Source: Leptospirales bacterium
Lineage (GTDB): Bacteria > Spirochaetota > Leptospiria > Leptospirales > Leptospiraceae
NCBI GenBank assembly: GCA_013297885.1
Contig: JAAFIR010000021.1
Coordinates: 1 to 64,000 of the forward strand
DNA length: 64,000 nt
Direction of reading: 5' to 3'
Below, piece by piece: positions 44,478 through 54,697 of this stretch. Numbering within the stretch: the first letter of the stretch is position 1; the number at the start of each line of letters is the position of its first letter. Below the pieces are notes generated by a model. That model had not been told where the DNA came from. It searched no databases and worked only from the letters and a program-made list of their open reading frames with translations. A program made the translations under genes and the position numbers.

Positions 44478-45367
44478 TGTTAGAAATTACTTTAGAAGAA
44501 GAAAATATAAACGAATTTGAAGTTGCTAAAATTAAGTTAATTGGTGTCCTTAATTCTGAAACTGCTTTTGAATATTATTCCTTAATTCAAAAAGAGTTAG
44601 TTAAAGGTTATAGATATTTTCTTATACTAGCAAATGAATTGGAATATATTTCTTCATCTGGTATTGGAATTTTAGTAAAAGTACAAAATCAAATAAAAGA
44701 AAAACAAGCTAGATTAGTTTATTCAGGATTTAATTCTGAAATCAAATTGGTTCTAAATTTTACAAATCTAAATTATGAAATTTTAAGTTTTGATTCTTTT
44801 GATAAAACCATAGATATTTTATTTAAAGAAAAAGAAGAATTTATTGAAGAAAAAATTTATTCAATAAATGCAGATGGTGAAGTAACAGAAAGCATCTCAC
44901 CAGATTTGGAATACGAAGCTATTTCAATTGATTATGATAAAAATACAACTATAACAAAAATTGAAACAAATAGATTAAGCCTTGCTGATGAAGAAGAATT
45001 TACTTTAGAAGAAATTGCAACTTCTGAAGTAGAGGCAATTCAAGCTGAATTAAAAAAAGAAGAGGATCCAAAACAATCTGGTGAACTAAAAATAAAAATA
45101 CCATTTGTAAATAAAACTCCAGCAGATCCAAATATAACAACGGTTTTAGATAGTATTACTGATTTTGAATCAGATAAAGATGATGAATTTCATATTCAAA
45201 ATTTATCCAACAAAAAAGACACAAACTTCACTGTTCTAATTGTTAACTGTGGAAACTGTGGAGCAAAAATTAGAATTACTAAACAAGGAAAACAAAAATG
45301 TCCTTCTTGTGGTTACAAATTTATTTTAAGACAATCTGGTTCGATTTCTACAATTGAGAAGATTTAG
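44477..45367 (+). CDS. STAS-domain protein with C-terminal zinc ribbon
   Basis: This 296-residue cytosolic protein has an N-terminal STAS domain (about 1-110), with LEYISSSGIGILVKVQN holding the likely phosphorylated Ser. An acidic linker (about 115-245) leads to a zinc ribbon at the end (about 255-285): NCGNCGAKIRITKQGKQKCPSCGYKF, a CxxC-x-CxxC ribbon of the MJ0042 type. Ribbon-plus-STAS is an unusual combination. It overlaps the stop of the sensor-like membrane gene by one base, so the two are a coupled pair. Ribbon binding partner is unknown. Confidence 0.85.
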   Translation: MLEITLEEENINEFEVAKIKLIGVLNSETAFEYYSLIQKELVKGYRYFLILANELEYISSSGIGILVKVQNQIKEKQARLVYSGFNSEIKLVLNFTNLNYEILSFDSFDKTIDILFKEKEEFIEEKIYSINADGEVTESISPDLEYEAISIDYDKNTTITKIETNRLSLADEEEFTLEEIATSEVEAIQAELKKEEDPKQSGELKIKIPFVNKTPADPNITTVLDSITDFESDKDDEFHIQNLSNKKDTNFTVLIVNCGNCGAKIRITKQGKQKCPSCGYKFILRQSGSISTIEKI

Positions 45368-46049
45368 ATTTATTTATAAAATAAAATGGTGAATATAATA
45401 TATAAAACATCATTAAACCAATTACTTCCAAACTTATTAAATAAAATGGCCATTCACCAAGATAGTCAAGAGCTGAACCTGCTAGTGGTTTTCTCATTGT
45501 GTAACCATAATTACTTTTTAAAAGAATATTTGTTATATGAGCAGCTACAAAAAAAATTTGTGTATAAAAAAAAGTTTTGATCACTGAATATTTTTTGGGA
45601 TAAATTTTTAAACCAAATATTAAATATAGTGAAGCAATTACAAGTCCTGAATGAGCAATAAAAAATATAAAAAAATAAATATGTGGAAAACTTACTTGTA
45701 AATCAGGAGTAATCACACCTTGAATTGATCCAGCAAATACCCAAAAATAAGACAACTCAGAAAAAGTTTGATTCTTTGTAAAAAGAGCAATTGAAGTTAC
45801 TATCATAGACCAATTACAAAACTCCATTGGTAAATCGTATCTAATTTCCCAAAATCCTGAATGAACTCGATAAATATTGTAAGCGATAAAATTTAAAATT
45901 AAAATAATACTTAGTGAGAAAGCAATTTTTTTTGGTGTAGAATTATGATTATTCTTTGTTGCTATAGCGATAAAAATAAAAGTAAGAAAAATTGTTAATA
46001 TTAAAATAAATAAATGAAGAAAAGACCAATGAACAAATCTTTCCTCCAT
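45348..46049 (-). CDS. TIGR02206-type membrane protein
   Basis: This 233-residue protein has six hydrophobic helices. DLPMEFCNWSMIVTSIAL, FAGSIQGVITPDLQ and FPHIYFFIFFIAHSGLV match the conserved helices of the TIGR02206/YwaF family, where His and Trp residues recur in the membrane. LKSNYGYTMRKPLAGSALDYLGEWPFYLI and the basic C-terminus are also typical. No biochemical role is known for this family. The gene converges with the STAS/zinc-ribbon gene, overlapping by 20 bp, and lies 6 bp after the chemoreceptor gene on the same strand. Confidence 0.8.
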   Translation of the reverse strand: MEERFVHWSFLHLFILILTIFLTFIFIAIATKNNHNSTPKKIAFSLSIILILNFIAYNIYRVHSGFWEIRYDLPMEFCNWSMIVTSIALFTKNQTFSELSYFWVFAGSIQGVITPDLQVSFPHIYFFIFFIAHSGLVIASLYLIFGLKIYPKKYSVIKTFFYTQIFFVAAHITNILLKSNYGYTMRKPLAGSALDYLGEWPFYLISLEVIGLMMFYILYSPFYFINKSKSSQL

Positions 46050-46055
46050 TCTAAA

Positions 46056-47849
46056 TTATACTTTAAATACTCCAATTAGTTGGCTTAATTTTTCAGATTG
46101 AGAAGCAAGCTCTGAAGTGGAAGCAGCCATTTCTTCTGAAGAAGAAGCAGTGTTTTGTGCAACAGAATTTACTTGTTCAATTGCATTTGAAATTTCTTTA
46201 GAAGAAACTTTCATTTCATTTGTTGCTCTCGAAATGGATTGAGCCATTTGTGCTAGAGTTGTAACTGATTTTAAAACTTTTTGACTTCCAGTACTTTGAG
46301 ATTTTGTTGCATTGGAAATTGAATCAGATAATTGAGCTGCCTCATTTGATTTGTTTAAAATTTTATTTAATGACTCAACTACTTGACCCACAATTGCTTT
46401 TCCATCATTTACTTTTGAAATGCTGTCAGTAATGAGTTCAGCGATTTCTCTAGTAGCTTTTTGTGATCTAGCAGCTAGTTTAGAAATTTCTTCAGCAACC
46501 ACTGCAAAACCTCTACCTGATTCACCAGCACGGGCAGCTTCAATAGCAGCATTTAGTGCAAGTAAATTTGTTTGTTCAGAAATATCATTAATAACATTGA
46601 TGATGTCTGAAATTTGTTCAGAACTTTCTTCTATCGCAGCCATTCTTTTAACTGTTTCATTAACTTTAGTTTGACCTTCTTTTGCTTCTTCTAATGCAGA
46701 TTGAGAACCTTCATTAACGGATTTTGCAGTTTCAGTAATTTGAGTTATTGATTTTGAAAGTTCATTCATTGATTTATTTGTTTCGATAACTTCTTTTTCT
46801 TGGTCACGAGCAGAATCTGAAACATAAGAAATAGATTCAGAAATTTCTGTCACAGCTGAAGCAGTTTCTTCAAGTGAAGAAGCTTGGTTTGTTGCTCCAT
46901 CAGCTAAATTTCTTGAAGTTGCAGAAAGCTCTTCAGCTGAAGATGCCAAATGATCTGAAGTGTTTCCGATTTGTAGAACAATGTCTTTTAAATTTTTTGA
47001 TGCACGATTGAGAGCTGTAACCAAGCGGCCTATTTCATCTTTAGAGTTATTTTCATATGTTGCTGTTAAATCACCATCAGCAAATTTGTTTGCAACTTCT
47101 TCTGCATGAATAATTGGAATTGCAATTCTTCTAATCATCATATAAGTTACCAAAATCATAATTATGAGTGAAATTATATAACCACCCCATAAAACTAATT
47201 TTACTTGATTGGAAGTAGCTATGATTGTATTTTTGCTATCACCAACACCCATTGCTATAATTTCAAAAAATTTCTGCGATTTGATTAAAAAGTTTTTATA
47301 TTTTTTACCCATTTCTGCAAATTTATCTTTTATTTCATTTTCTAATTGGTATTTTTTATAGTCAGGTGTATCGTATATAAAAAACTCAGTGTAATTTTTT
47401 TCATATAGTAAAGTAGCTAATTGAAACTCTTTCATATCAGTATCAAAATTATTTAATAGTTCATTAATCTCTTTTTCAGTTGTGTTATCTGTAATACCTT
47501 TTTCTTTATACTTTTCACCAATTTCAGCAATGCTCTTTTTTAAATTATCAAAATCAGTATTCGAAAGTTTTTCCAAGTCTTTGACTTCGTCTAATTTGCT
47601 AAAAATTTCAGTTTTAACTTTTGTGGACATCATCTCTTGAATGGAAACTCTTCTTAAATTTAAATGATATTTGAGACTATTCAAATTTGTTTCTATATTT
47701 AGAAACATAGAATTTGTAAGAACTGCTTCTGATTCCATTTTAAATAAACCAGAAGTGCCAAGTAAGGCTATTGCCAAAGATAAAACTTGGAAAATACTCA
47801 CGGATAAAATAATCTTTAATTTGATACTTAAATCTTTGATTCTTGGCAT
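46056..47849 (-). CDS. Methyl-accepting chemotaxis protein
   Basis: This is a 597-residue receptor with TM1 (about 12-32), a helical periplasmic sensor (about 35-210), TM2 (about 220-242), HAMP (about 243-297) and a long signalling domain. The hairpin tip reads [22 protein letters not shown], with [11 protein letters not shown] next to it, as needed for CheA/CheW contact. Several EE/QA sites flank it for methylation. It ends VFKV without the NWxxF CheR tether. The ligand is unknown; the 4-helix-bundle sensor is not one I can name. Confidence 0.93.
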   Translation of the reverse strand: MPRIKDLSIKLKIILSVSIFQVLSLAIALLGTSGLFKMESEAVLTNSMFLNIETNLNSLKYHLNLRRVSIQEMMSTKVKTEIFSKLDEVKDLEKLSNTDFDNLKKSIAEIGEKYKEKGITDNTTEKEINELLNNFDTDMKEFQLATLLYEKNYTEFFIYDTPDYKKYQLENEIKDKFAEMGKKYKNFLIKSQKFFEIIAMGVGDSKNTIIATSNQVKLVLWGGYIISLIIMILVTYMMIRRIAIPIIHAEEVANKFADGDLTATYENNSKDEIGRLVTALNRASKNLKDIVLQIGNTSDHLASSAEELSATSRNLADGATNQASSLEETASAVTEISESISYVSDSARDQEKEVIETNKSMNELSKSITQITETAKSVNEGSQSALEEAKEGQTKVNETVKRMAAIEESSEQISDIINVINDISEQTNLLALNAAIEAARAGESGRGFAVVAEEISKLAARSQKATREIAELITDSISKVNDGKAIVGQVVESLNKILNKSNEAAQLSDSISNATKSQSTGSQKVLKSVTTLAQMAQSISRATNEMKVSSKEISNAIEQVNSVAQNTASSSEEMAASTSELASQSEKLSQLIGVFKV

Positions 47850-47956
47850 ATAATTAATATCGAACCTTATATAATTAAAATTGAAACTAAATGTTCTAAT
47901 TCAATTTAGATTTGAGGACTTAATTGTAAAGTAGGATTTAGATAGATTTAGAAAAT

Positions 47957-50284
47957 TTAAGTTCTTCTAAAAACAGCAATTTTTTGCCAAATTGGTAATT
48001 TTTCTTTTAACTCAATTAAGTTAATTGGTTTAAGAATCAAGTCTGTAAATCCATTTTTTAGTATCTTTTCTTTTGAAGTATCAACTAAATCTGCAGTAAA
48101 AGCTACAATAACAGGTTTTCTATTGATCATTCTATCAGAAAGAATTTTTTCAGTTACTTTATACCCATCTATATTTGGCATATGTAAATCCATCAAAATT
48201 AAATCATATACTTTAAGCTTTAATAAATCTAAGGCGATATAACCATTTTCAGCTAAATTAATTTTATAACCTAATTTTTTAAAAACTCCTTTAGCAACTT
48301 CTAAATTGATTTGGTTATCATCAACAACCAAAATATTCATTGGAAATTCTATCGCAAAATCTGAGTTTAATTCAATATTCCTTGCTTTTTCTAAAATCTC
48401 TATGGAGATTTTCATTTGTAATTGAACAGTAATTTTTGTTCCAAAATTTAACTTACTTTCAAGAGTGATGTTTCCATTCATCAATTCTATTAGTCTTTTA
48501 GTGATATTTAAACCAAGTCCAGAACCACCAAATTGTCTAGTAATGCTTGTATCAACTTGTGAAAATGGCTGAAACAAAGTAGCTATTTTATCTTCAGGAA
48601 TTCCAATTCCACTATCTTCAATAATAATTTTAATAAACTGAAAATCATGAGCAAGAGCAGTTTGTTGAAGTTTTAATTTGACAGAGCCCTTTTTAGTAAA
48701 TTTAATAGCATTACCTACTAAATTAAATAAAATTTGTTTAAGCCTTGTTTCATCAAAATAAACAATTGGATTTATATTTTCATCAAATTCTAAATCTAAT
48801 TCTATGAATTTTGCTTTAGCTTTGGGTTTTAATAATTCTACTACTTCATCAAAAATTTTTTTTAAATCAATTGTGATAGTTTCGAATTCCATTTTACCTG
48901 AATCAATTTTGGAAATATCTAAAACATCGTTGATAATTCCAAGTAAAGAATTTGCTGAACTTCCAATTATTTCAGAATATTTTTTTTGTTCTTGGTTCAA
49001 TTCTGTTGTGAGAAGAAGATTTGACATACCAACAATTCCATTCATTGGTGTTCTAATTTCATGACTCATTGTTGCGATAAAACTACTTTTTGCTTTATTG
49101 ATTTCTTCTTGTTCCAAATAATCTTTTGTTAAATTTTTTATAGTTTCAATTAAACTAAGAGAAGAAAAAACTAAAAATAAAGTTGAAGTAAAATTTACGA
49201 TTATCAAAGTAAATAAATTTGTTTCAATAATTCCTTTAACTCTTAACAAAAAAATTAATATTCCAAAAATTGTAAAAAACAGACTCACTGAAAAATAAAT
49301 ATATTTCATTTCGTATTTGAAAGAGATGTAAAGAGAAAGTACAAAGCCATAAACAAGAAGAAAAGGAGCGAAGATTTGAGCAAGAATCACTAGTTCTTGG
49401 TAATAAGTTTTTTCAAAAAAAGAGTAACTTCCTATAACTAAAAGAAAAATAGAAATGTATTTAATAAAGTGGAAATTGAATTTAGAATATTTTTTAAATT
49501 TCAAATATCGGTTGAAATAAATTGCTAAAAATCCATAAGAAAAAAAACCAGATAATTGATTTAAAGCTAGATTTAGTTCAGGATATTCAGGCCAGATAAA
49601 TTGGAATCCAATTCCAGTTTGAACAACTTGAAATAAACAAAATAAAAAAATTACTATTGTTAATATCAAAAAATTTAATTCTTTTAATGAAAAAAAATAA
49701 AATAAATTGTATAAAATGAATAATAATGAAATTCCAAATGAAGCAAAAAAAAGAGAATATTCTAAATAATCATTTTCATGAAATTTTTCTCTCTCATACA
49801 AACATATTGGAAGATTCATTGTTGTTTTAGTTCTGACTTTGAAAAAAATTTGAACTTTTTCATTTTTGTTTATCATTATTGGAAAAACTAATTTACGATT
49901 CATAATTTTTCTTTCAGAAAAATTTTTATAAATTCCAAGGTTTTCAGTTTCAATTTTTGTATTTTCTCGAATTAAATAAAAATCGATTCTTTCAATTAAA
50001 GGGAATTGAAATTCTAAAAACCAACCATTAAATTCTGTATTATTTTCAATATTAGCTTTAAACCAAAAAGAATTTTTTTGTAATCCAAAATTGATTTTTT
50101 TTCCACTATTTTTTTTCCATAACTCAGGACTAATTTTTTGAATAGAAGATATGTCTTTTTGATTAGTTTCATCTTCAATAAAATATATATGCGAATTTAT
50201 TTCATGATTTTCAAGTTTGTTTAAAATAAAAAAATCATTTGCACTTAAATTAAAACTGATAAATAAAAAAAATAACCTTAGCAT
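47957..50284 (-). CDS. 7TMR-DISM hybrid histidine kinase (copy A)
   Basis: This is a 775-residue hybrid kinase from the ATG at 50284 ([19 protein letters not shown] seven bases upstream). Domains: signal peptide, 7TMR-DISMED2 sensor (about 30-160), seven TM helices (about 170-370), HisKA with H408 in [11 protein letters not shown], HATPase with N-box [17 protein letters not shown] and GSGLGL, and a receiver with D699 in LILMDLHMP. Phosphate would pass from H408 to D699. Its output is not clear, since no HPt or DNA-binding domain follows. It is about as long as copy B, to which it is closely similar. Confidence 0.93.
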   Translation of the reverse strand: MLRLFFLFISFNLSANDFFILNKLENHEINSHIYFIEDETNQKDISSIQKISPELWKKNSGKKINFGLQKNSFWFKANIENNTEFNGWFLEFQFPLIERIDFYLIRENTKIETENLGIYKNFSERKIMNRKLVFPIMINKNEKVQIFFKVRTKTTMNLPICLYEREKFHENDYLEYSLFFASFGISLLFILYNLFYFFSLKELNFLILTIVIFLFCLFQVVQTGIGFQFIWPEYPELNLALNQLSGFFSYGFLAIYFNRYLKFKKYSKFNFHFIKYISIFLLVIGSYSFFEKTYYQELVILAQIFAPFLLVYGFVLSLYISFKYEMKYIYFSVSLFFTIFGILIFLLRVKGIIETNLFTLIIVNFTSTLFLVFSSLSLIETIKNLTKDYLEQEEINKAKSSFIATMSHEIRTPMNGIVGMSNLLLTTELNQEQKKYSEIIGSSANSLLGIINDVLDISKIDSGKMEFETITIDLKKIFDEVVELLKPKAKAKFIELDLEFDENINPIVYFDETRLKQILFNLVGNAIKFTKKGSVKLKLQQTALAHDFQFIKIIIEDSGIGIPEDKIATLFQPFSQVDTSITRQFGGSGLGLNITKRLIELMNGNITLESKLNFGTKITVQLQMKISIEILEKARNIELNSDFAIEFPMNILVVDDNQINLEVAKGVFKKLGYKINLAENGYIALDLLKLKVYDLILMDLHMPNIDGYKVTEKILSDRMINRKPVIVAFTADLVDTSKEKILKNGFTDLILKPINLIELKEKLPIWQKIAVFRRT

Positions 50285-50471
50285 AAATTCCCGATTTAAA
50301 TATTTACTAATTTTAACAAATACTGTCAATTGGAATTAATCTAATAAAACTAAATCTTTTAGGCAAATAGTATTTATTAAAGTAAAAAAAGAAACAAATT
50401 TTAATTTTGTATTTCTTAATCCTGCAATAAAATCTTTAAGTTAAAATTGATTTCACTTACTATTAATTTTT

Positions 50472-52799
50472 TTAAATATTTTTGTTTGCTTTTTTATGCC
50501 AAATTGGTAATTTTTCTTTTAGCTCATTTAAATTTATAGGTTTCAAAATTAAATCTTCAAAACCTACTTTTAATAAATTATCTTTTGAAGCATCAACTAA
50601 ATCAGCAGTAAAAGCGATTATAACTGGCTTTTTTTTGAGAATTGGATTTCTCATAATTTTTTCTGTAGCTTCATACCCATCCATTTCAGGCATATGTAAA
50701 TCCATTAAAATTAAATCATAAACTTTAAGTTTTAAAAGTTCTAGAACGATTAAACCAGTATCTGCAGTATGAATTTGAAATCCGAGTTTATGAAATATTC
50801 CTTTTGCAACTTCTAAATTAATTTGGTTATCATCAACTACCAAAATGCTCATAGGGAACTCTTTTGCAAAATCTGAATTTAGCATTAAGACTTTTTCACT
50901 GTCAATTTTTTCTTTTGAAATTTTCATTTGCAAAAGAATAGTAATCTTTGTCCCAAAATTTAATTCACTACTGAGTTCAATACTTCCTTTCATTAATTTA
51001 ATAATTTTTTTTGTAATAGCTAAACCAAGTCCTGAACCACCAAAATTTCTAGTTATACTTGAATCAACTTGTGAAAAAGGTTGGAACAAACTGTCTATTT
51101 TATCTTCAGGAATTCCAATACCAGTATCTTCAATTAAAATTTTTATATATTGAAAATCATTTATTTGGTCTAATAATTCTATTTTTAATTTTACAAAACC
51201 TTTTTTTGTAAATTTGATAGAATTTCCAACTAGATTAAATAAAATTTGTTTGAGTCTTGTTTCATCAAAATAAACACTTGGATTTATTTTTTCATCAAAC
51301 TCTAATTTTAAATCTAAAAATTTTTGATAAGTTCTGGGTTTTAATAATTCAATTACTTCAAGAAAAATTTTTTTTAAATCAATAGTTCTTGATTCAAATT
51401 CCATTTTACCAGAATCAATTTTAGAAATATCTAAAACATCATTGATAATTCCTAATAATGAATTTGCAGAACTTCCAATTATTTCTGAATACTTTTTTTG
51501 TTCAGGATTTAATTCTGTTGTTAACAGTAAATTTGACATTCCAATAATACCATTCATTGGAGTTCTTATTTCATGACTCATCATCGCAATAAAACTACTT
51601 TTTGATTTATTGACTTCTTCTTGTTCGGAATTTTGTTTTTCTAAAGTTTTAATAGTTTCAATTAAACTAAGTGAAGAAAAAATTAAAAATAAAATTGAGG
51701 CAAAATTTACAAGAGTCAGTGTATAAAGGCTTGATTCAATGATCCCTTTTGTTCTAAGTAAAAAAATAATAAGTCCAATCATTGTAAAAAAAAGACTAGC
51801 TGAGAAATAAATATATTTAATTTCAAATTTGAATGAAACATAAATTGAAACTGTTAATAAATAAGTTAAGAAACTTGCCGCAATAATTTGTGCTCCAAAA
51901 GCTAATTCTTGGTAGAATATTTTATCAAAAAAAGAATAAAATCCAATAATTAAAAGAATGTGAATTATAAACTTAATAATTCGAAAATTTAAAATTGAAT
52001 AGCTTTTAATATTCAAATATTGATTCACATACAAACCTAAAAATCCATAAGAATAAAAAATTGAAAATAGATTCAGGCTTAGATTCATTTCTGGGTGATC
52101 CATCCAGATAAACTGAAAACCAATACCTGTTTGAATAATTTGAAATAAAATAAAGAAAAAAACGACTAAAACTAAAATTAGAAAACTCAATCTTTTTAAT
52201 AAGATAAAATAAAATAAATTATAAAAAATAAATAAAAATGCTACACTAAATAAAGAAAAAAGGAGTGAATATTCTAAATAATCATTTTCATGAAAGAATT
52301 CCTTTTCAACTAAATGAATAGGAATATTCATAATCGTTTTAGTTTTAACTTTAAAAAAGATTTGAACTTTTTCGTTTTGGTGAAGATGGAATAAATAAAT
52401 CAATTTTCTATTTTTAACTTTTCTTTCTGAAAATTTTTTAAAAGTTCCCATACTTTCAGTTTCAATTTTAGAATTTTCTCGAATCAAATAAATATCGATT
52501 CTTTCTAATAAAGGAAACTGAAATTCCAAAAGCCAATCTTTAAATTCTGTATAATTTTGAATTTCAGTTTTAAACCAAAAAGAATTTTTTTGTAATCCAA
52601 AATTTATTTTTTTTCCATTATTTTTAATCCACAGTTCTTGGTCTATTTTTTGCATTTCAAGAATAGTTTTTTCATTTGTTGAATCTTCTAAATAATAGAT
52701 ATATGAATTGATTTCAGAATTTTCTAGTTTGTTAAGATAAAATAAATCACTTCCCTGAATTGAAAAACTAACTAATAAAAAAAATAATATCTGAAGCAT
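50472..52799 (-). CDS. 7TMR-DISM hybrid histidine kinase (copy B)
   Basis: This 775-residue paralogue lies 187 bp upstream of copy A on the same strand, with identical domain order: signal peptide ([16 protein letters not shown]), DISMED2 sensor, seven TM helices, HisKA with H409 in [11 protein letters not shown], HATPase ([23 protein letters not shown]) and receiver with D700 in [13 protein letters not shown]. Kinase and receiver cores are nearly the same as copy A, while membrane helices differ more. Tandem duplication is the likely origin, with the sensors possibly diverging in ligand. Confidence 0.93.
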   Translation of the reverse strand: MLQILFFLLVSFSIQGSDLFYLNKLENSEINSYIYYLEDSTNEKTILEMQKIDQELWIKNNGKKINFGLQKNSFWFKTEIQNYTEFKDWLLEFQFPLLERIDIYLIRENSKIETESMGTFKKFSERKVKNRKLIYLFHLHQNEKVQIFFKVKTKTIMNIPIHLVEKEFFHENDYLEYSLLFSLFSVAFLFIFYNLFYFILLKRLSFLILVLVVFFFILFQIIQTGIGFQFIWMDHPEMNLSLNLFSIFYSYGFLGLYVNQYLNIKSYSILNFRIIKFIIHILLIIGFYSFFDKIFYQELAFGAQIIAASFLTYLLTVSIYVSFKFEIKYIYFSASLFFTMIGLIIFLLRTKGIIESSLYTLTLVNFASILFLIFSSLSLIETIKTLEKQNSEQEEVNKSKSSFIAMMSHEIRTPMNGIIGMSNLLLTTELNPEQKKYSEIIGSSANSLLGIINDVLDISKIDSGKMEFESRTIDLKKIFLEVIELLKPRTYQKFLDLKLEFDEKINPSVYFDETRLKQILFNLVGNSIKFTKKGFVKLKIELLDQINDFQYIKILIEDTGIGIPEDKIDSLFQPFSQVDSSITRNFGGSGLGLAITKKIIKLMKGSIELSSELNFGTKITILLQMKISKEKIDSEKVLMLNSDFAKEFPMSILVVDDNQINLEVAKGIFHKLGFQIHTADTGLIVLELLKLKVYDLILMDLHMPEMDGYEATEKIMRNPILKKKPVIIAFTADLVDASKDNLLKVGFEDLILKPINLNELKEKLPIWHKKANKNI

Positions 52800-52902
52800 T
52801 TAAATCCTTATAAAAAAATTAAAATATTGACTAATCCTGAAAGAAGAAATAATTTTGTAAAGAGCAATTTCTTTTATTTTGCTTATTTAATCAATCTAGA
52901 AT

Positions 52903-52916
52903 ATGATATATATCAT
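52903..52916. promoter_or_regulatory. 14-bp perfect palindrome upstream of hybrid kinase B
   Basis: ATGATATATATCAT is a perfect inverted repeat about 105 bp before the kinase B start codon. It is a possible operator site, but such runs are common in AT-rich DNA, so support is weak. Confidence 0.15.
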
Positions 52917-53011
52917 TATCATTTTTTTTACTATGGTAAATAAAAAGAAATCTCTGAACTTAGAAAAATTTTTTAAAACAGTTATAGTTACTAAAATAAA
53001 TTACCAAATTA

Positions 53012-53539
53012 CTAATTTTTAAATCTGTTTGTTTTTTTATAAAACCTTGATAGTTCTAATAATTCTTTTTCTTTTTTGTTCCATATATTATTTTTTTCAT
53101 CTTCATCTTTACCTATCCAATGAATTAGTTTTTCATTTTTAAAATAGTATCTATCTTCATCTGTCTTAATTTCTCTTTTACATGAAACCCAATTATAGGA
53201 ATAAATAAAAATTAGTTTTTGATTTTTATATGTTAATTCATTTACTAAACCAGCACAATCACCAACCAAATCTCCTGTAATTTGAATAATTTGATTTTTA
53301 TAAGTATAATAATAAATATCTTCTTCAAAGAAATCTTGATTTTCTTTTTCAGAATTATGTTTGTATCTAATTTTAGTTTGTTTATACTTGTTTAAATTTT
53401 TCTGAACAAAATTATATTCGTTTCTAATTTCAGTTATAATTTTTGGATCAAATATTTTAGTTTTTTCTTCAGGAATAATATTTGTAAAAATTAAAATATA
53501 AATAAAATAAATCAATGGCATTTTTTTAAATTTAATCAT
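53012..53539 (-). CDS. Secreted protein of unknown family
   Basis: This 175-residue protein has a hydrophobic start (MPLIYFIYILIFTNIIP after a basic MIKFKK) that fits a signal peptide; the inner Met at 53521 is also possible. The mature part is rich in Tyr, Lys, Asp and Glu, with YYYTYKNQIIQITGDLVGDCAGLVNELTY and YSYNWVSCKREIKTDEDRYYFKNEKLIHWIG. Two Cys may form a disulfide. I do not recognise a domain. It is a lone gene with AT-rich flanks. Confidence 0.6.
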   Translation of the reverse strand: MIKFKKMPLIYFIYILIFTNIIPEEKTKIFDPKIITEIRNEYNFVQKNLNKYKQTKIRYKHNSEKENQDFFEEDIYYYTYKNQIIQITGDLVGDCAGLVNELTYKNQKLIFIYSYNWVSCKREIKTDEDRYYFKNEKLIHWIGKDEDEKNNIWNKKEKELLELSRFYKKTNRFKN

Positions 53540-53806
53540 CTTATATAATCAAAAAAATCTGAGTCAATAAGGATAGGAGTTTTTGTTTTATATAAAATTT
53601 TAATTTTTTTTGAATTATTTACTTTTTTTACTAATTGAATATATTTACAATTTCCATAAAACTGGAAAATTTTTAAAAAAAAATAATGCAGTTATAATTC
53701 ATAATTTAAAGATTTATTAAAAAGTAATTTTCTTATTCCTGCTTGAACATTTTACTAGATAAAATAATTTATACAAATACCAGATTGAGTAGAGGTTAAT
53801 CAAACG

Positions 53807-54073
53807 ATGAAAGAAATAATAGAATTCAGAATATTTGAAGATTATTATCATTTGTTATCAAAACCGAACAATGCACTATTTAATGGGGCTGTCTATGTTA
53901 TCAAAGTTGAAAAGGGAGACCGAATATTTGAAGAAATAAAACAGCTAAGTTTAGATGTCAAACTAGGGTTGTTACGACCAGAGCCAATTTACTTTTGTTC
54001 ACAGGCTTTTAGAAAAATGGTAGAAGATGAAAAGTTATGCGGATTTGAATTTGAAATTGCAAATATTGAATGA
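53807..54073 (+). CDS. Small soluble protein of unknown function (88 aa)
   Basis: This 88-residue protein has no signal and a mix of helices and short strands. It is acidic at both ends (KEIIEFRIFEDYYHLL; FEFEIANIE), with two Cys (YFCSQAF, KLCGFEFE). An AGAGG-like site lies 12 bases before the ATG. I do not recognise a family; size alone would suit an antitoxin- or immunity-type protein, but nothing in the sequence shows it. It stands apart from both neighbours. Confidence 0.55.
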   Translation: MKEIIEFRIFEDYYHLLSKPNNALFNGAVYVIKVEKGDRIFEEIKQLSLDVKLGLLRPEPIYFCSQAFRKMVEDEKLCGFEFEIANIE

Positions 54074-54199
54074 TTACTTAACATATTATTTTACATTTAT
54101 TAACTAAGTTTCATAACTCAAAAAAATTAAATCACTATGAAAAATTGAATCTAAATTTGGATTGAAAGACTAAGAAAGCTAAAAACTATATTTTTTAGA

Positions 54200-54697
54200 A
54201 TGAAATTTGATGAAATTTTTACTAAACAAAAAAATTTTTTTTTGGTTTGCTTTATTTTATTTTATTGTAATTCAAATCAAAAAAAAACAGAAGTTCTTGA
54301 AAATCCGATTGAGAAAATTGCAATCAGCTTTTCAAAAAAAATTGATAAAGAAAATGAAAGACTAATTGTTTTAAACTTCACTGATTCAAATGGAAAAAGC
54401 CAAGATGTTGGAAATATTTTTTCAGAAAAATTAACTACTGAACTGGTTAAAAAAGGAAAATTTACTATTTTAGATAGATTTACTTACCAAAAAAAATTAA
54501 AAGAGATCGATTTAAATTTAAGTCCCACTTCAGATTTAGGAGAACTTAGAAAAGTGTCAGATGTTTTAAATTTAAAATATGTAGTCACAGGAATTTTAAC
54601 TCGTTACCAATCTGGTTATGGAATAAACGCTAGATTAATTGATCCAAAAACTGGATTAATTATTTCAGCTGAAGAGGCTTTTTATGCGTCTGAATAA
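54200..54697 (+). CDS. FlgO/CsgG-like lipoprotein
   Basis: This 165-residue protein has a lipoprotein start that reaches Cys through an A7T9 tract (54228-54243), ending FILFYCNSNQ. The mature domain matches the FlgO type: IVLNFTDSNGKSQDVGNIFSEKLTTELVKKGKFTILDR, LGELRKVSDVLNLKYVVTGILTRYQSGYGINARLID. Such proteins are periplasmic or outer-membrane components. A second ATG at 54209 opens a different reading frame giving MKFLLNKKIFF, so a one-base change in the tract would yield a more typical signal peptide. It precedes the Bat-like TPR gene, whose original start overlaps its end by 14 bp. Confidence 0.75.
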   Translation: MKFDEIFTKQKNFFLVCFILFYCNSNQKKTEVLENPIEKIAISFSKKIDKENERLIVLNFTDSNGKSQDVGNIFSEKLTTELVKKGKFTILDRFTYQKKLKEIDLNLSPTSDLGELRKVSDVLNLKYVVTGILTRYQSGYGINARLIDPKTGLIISAEEAFYASE

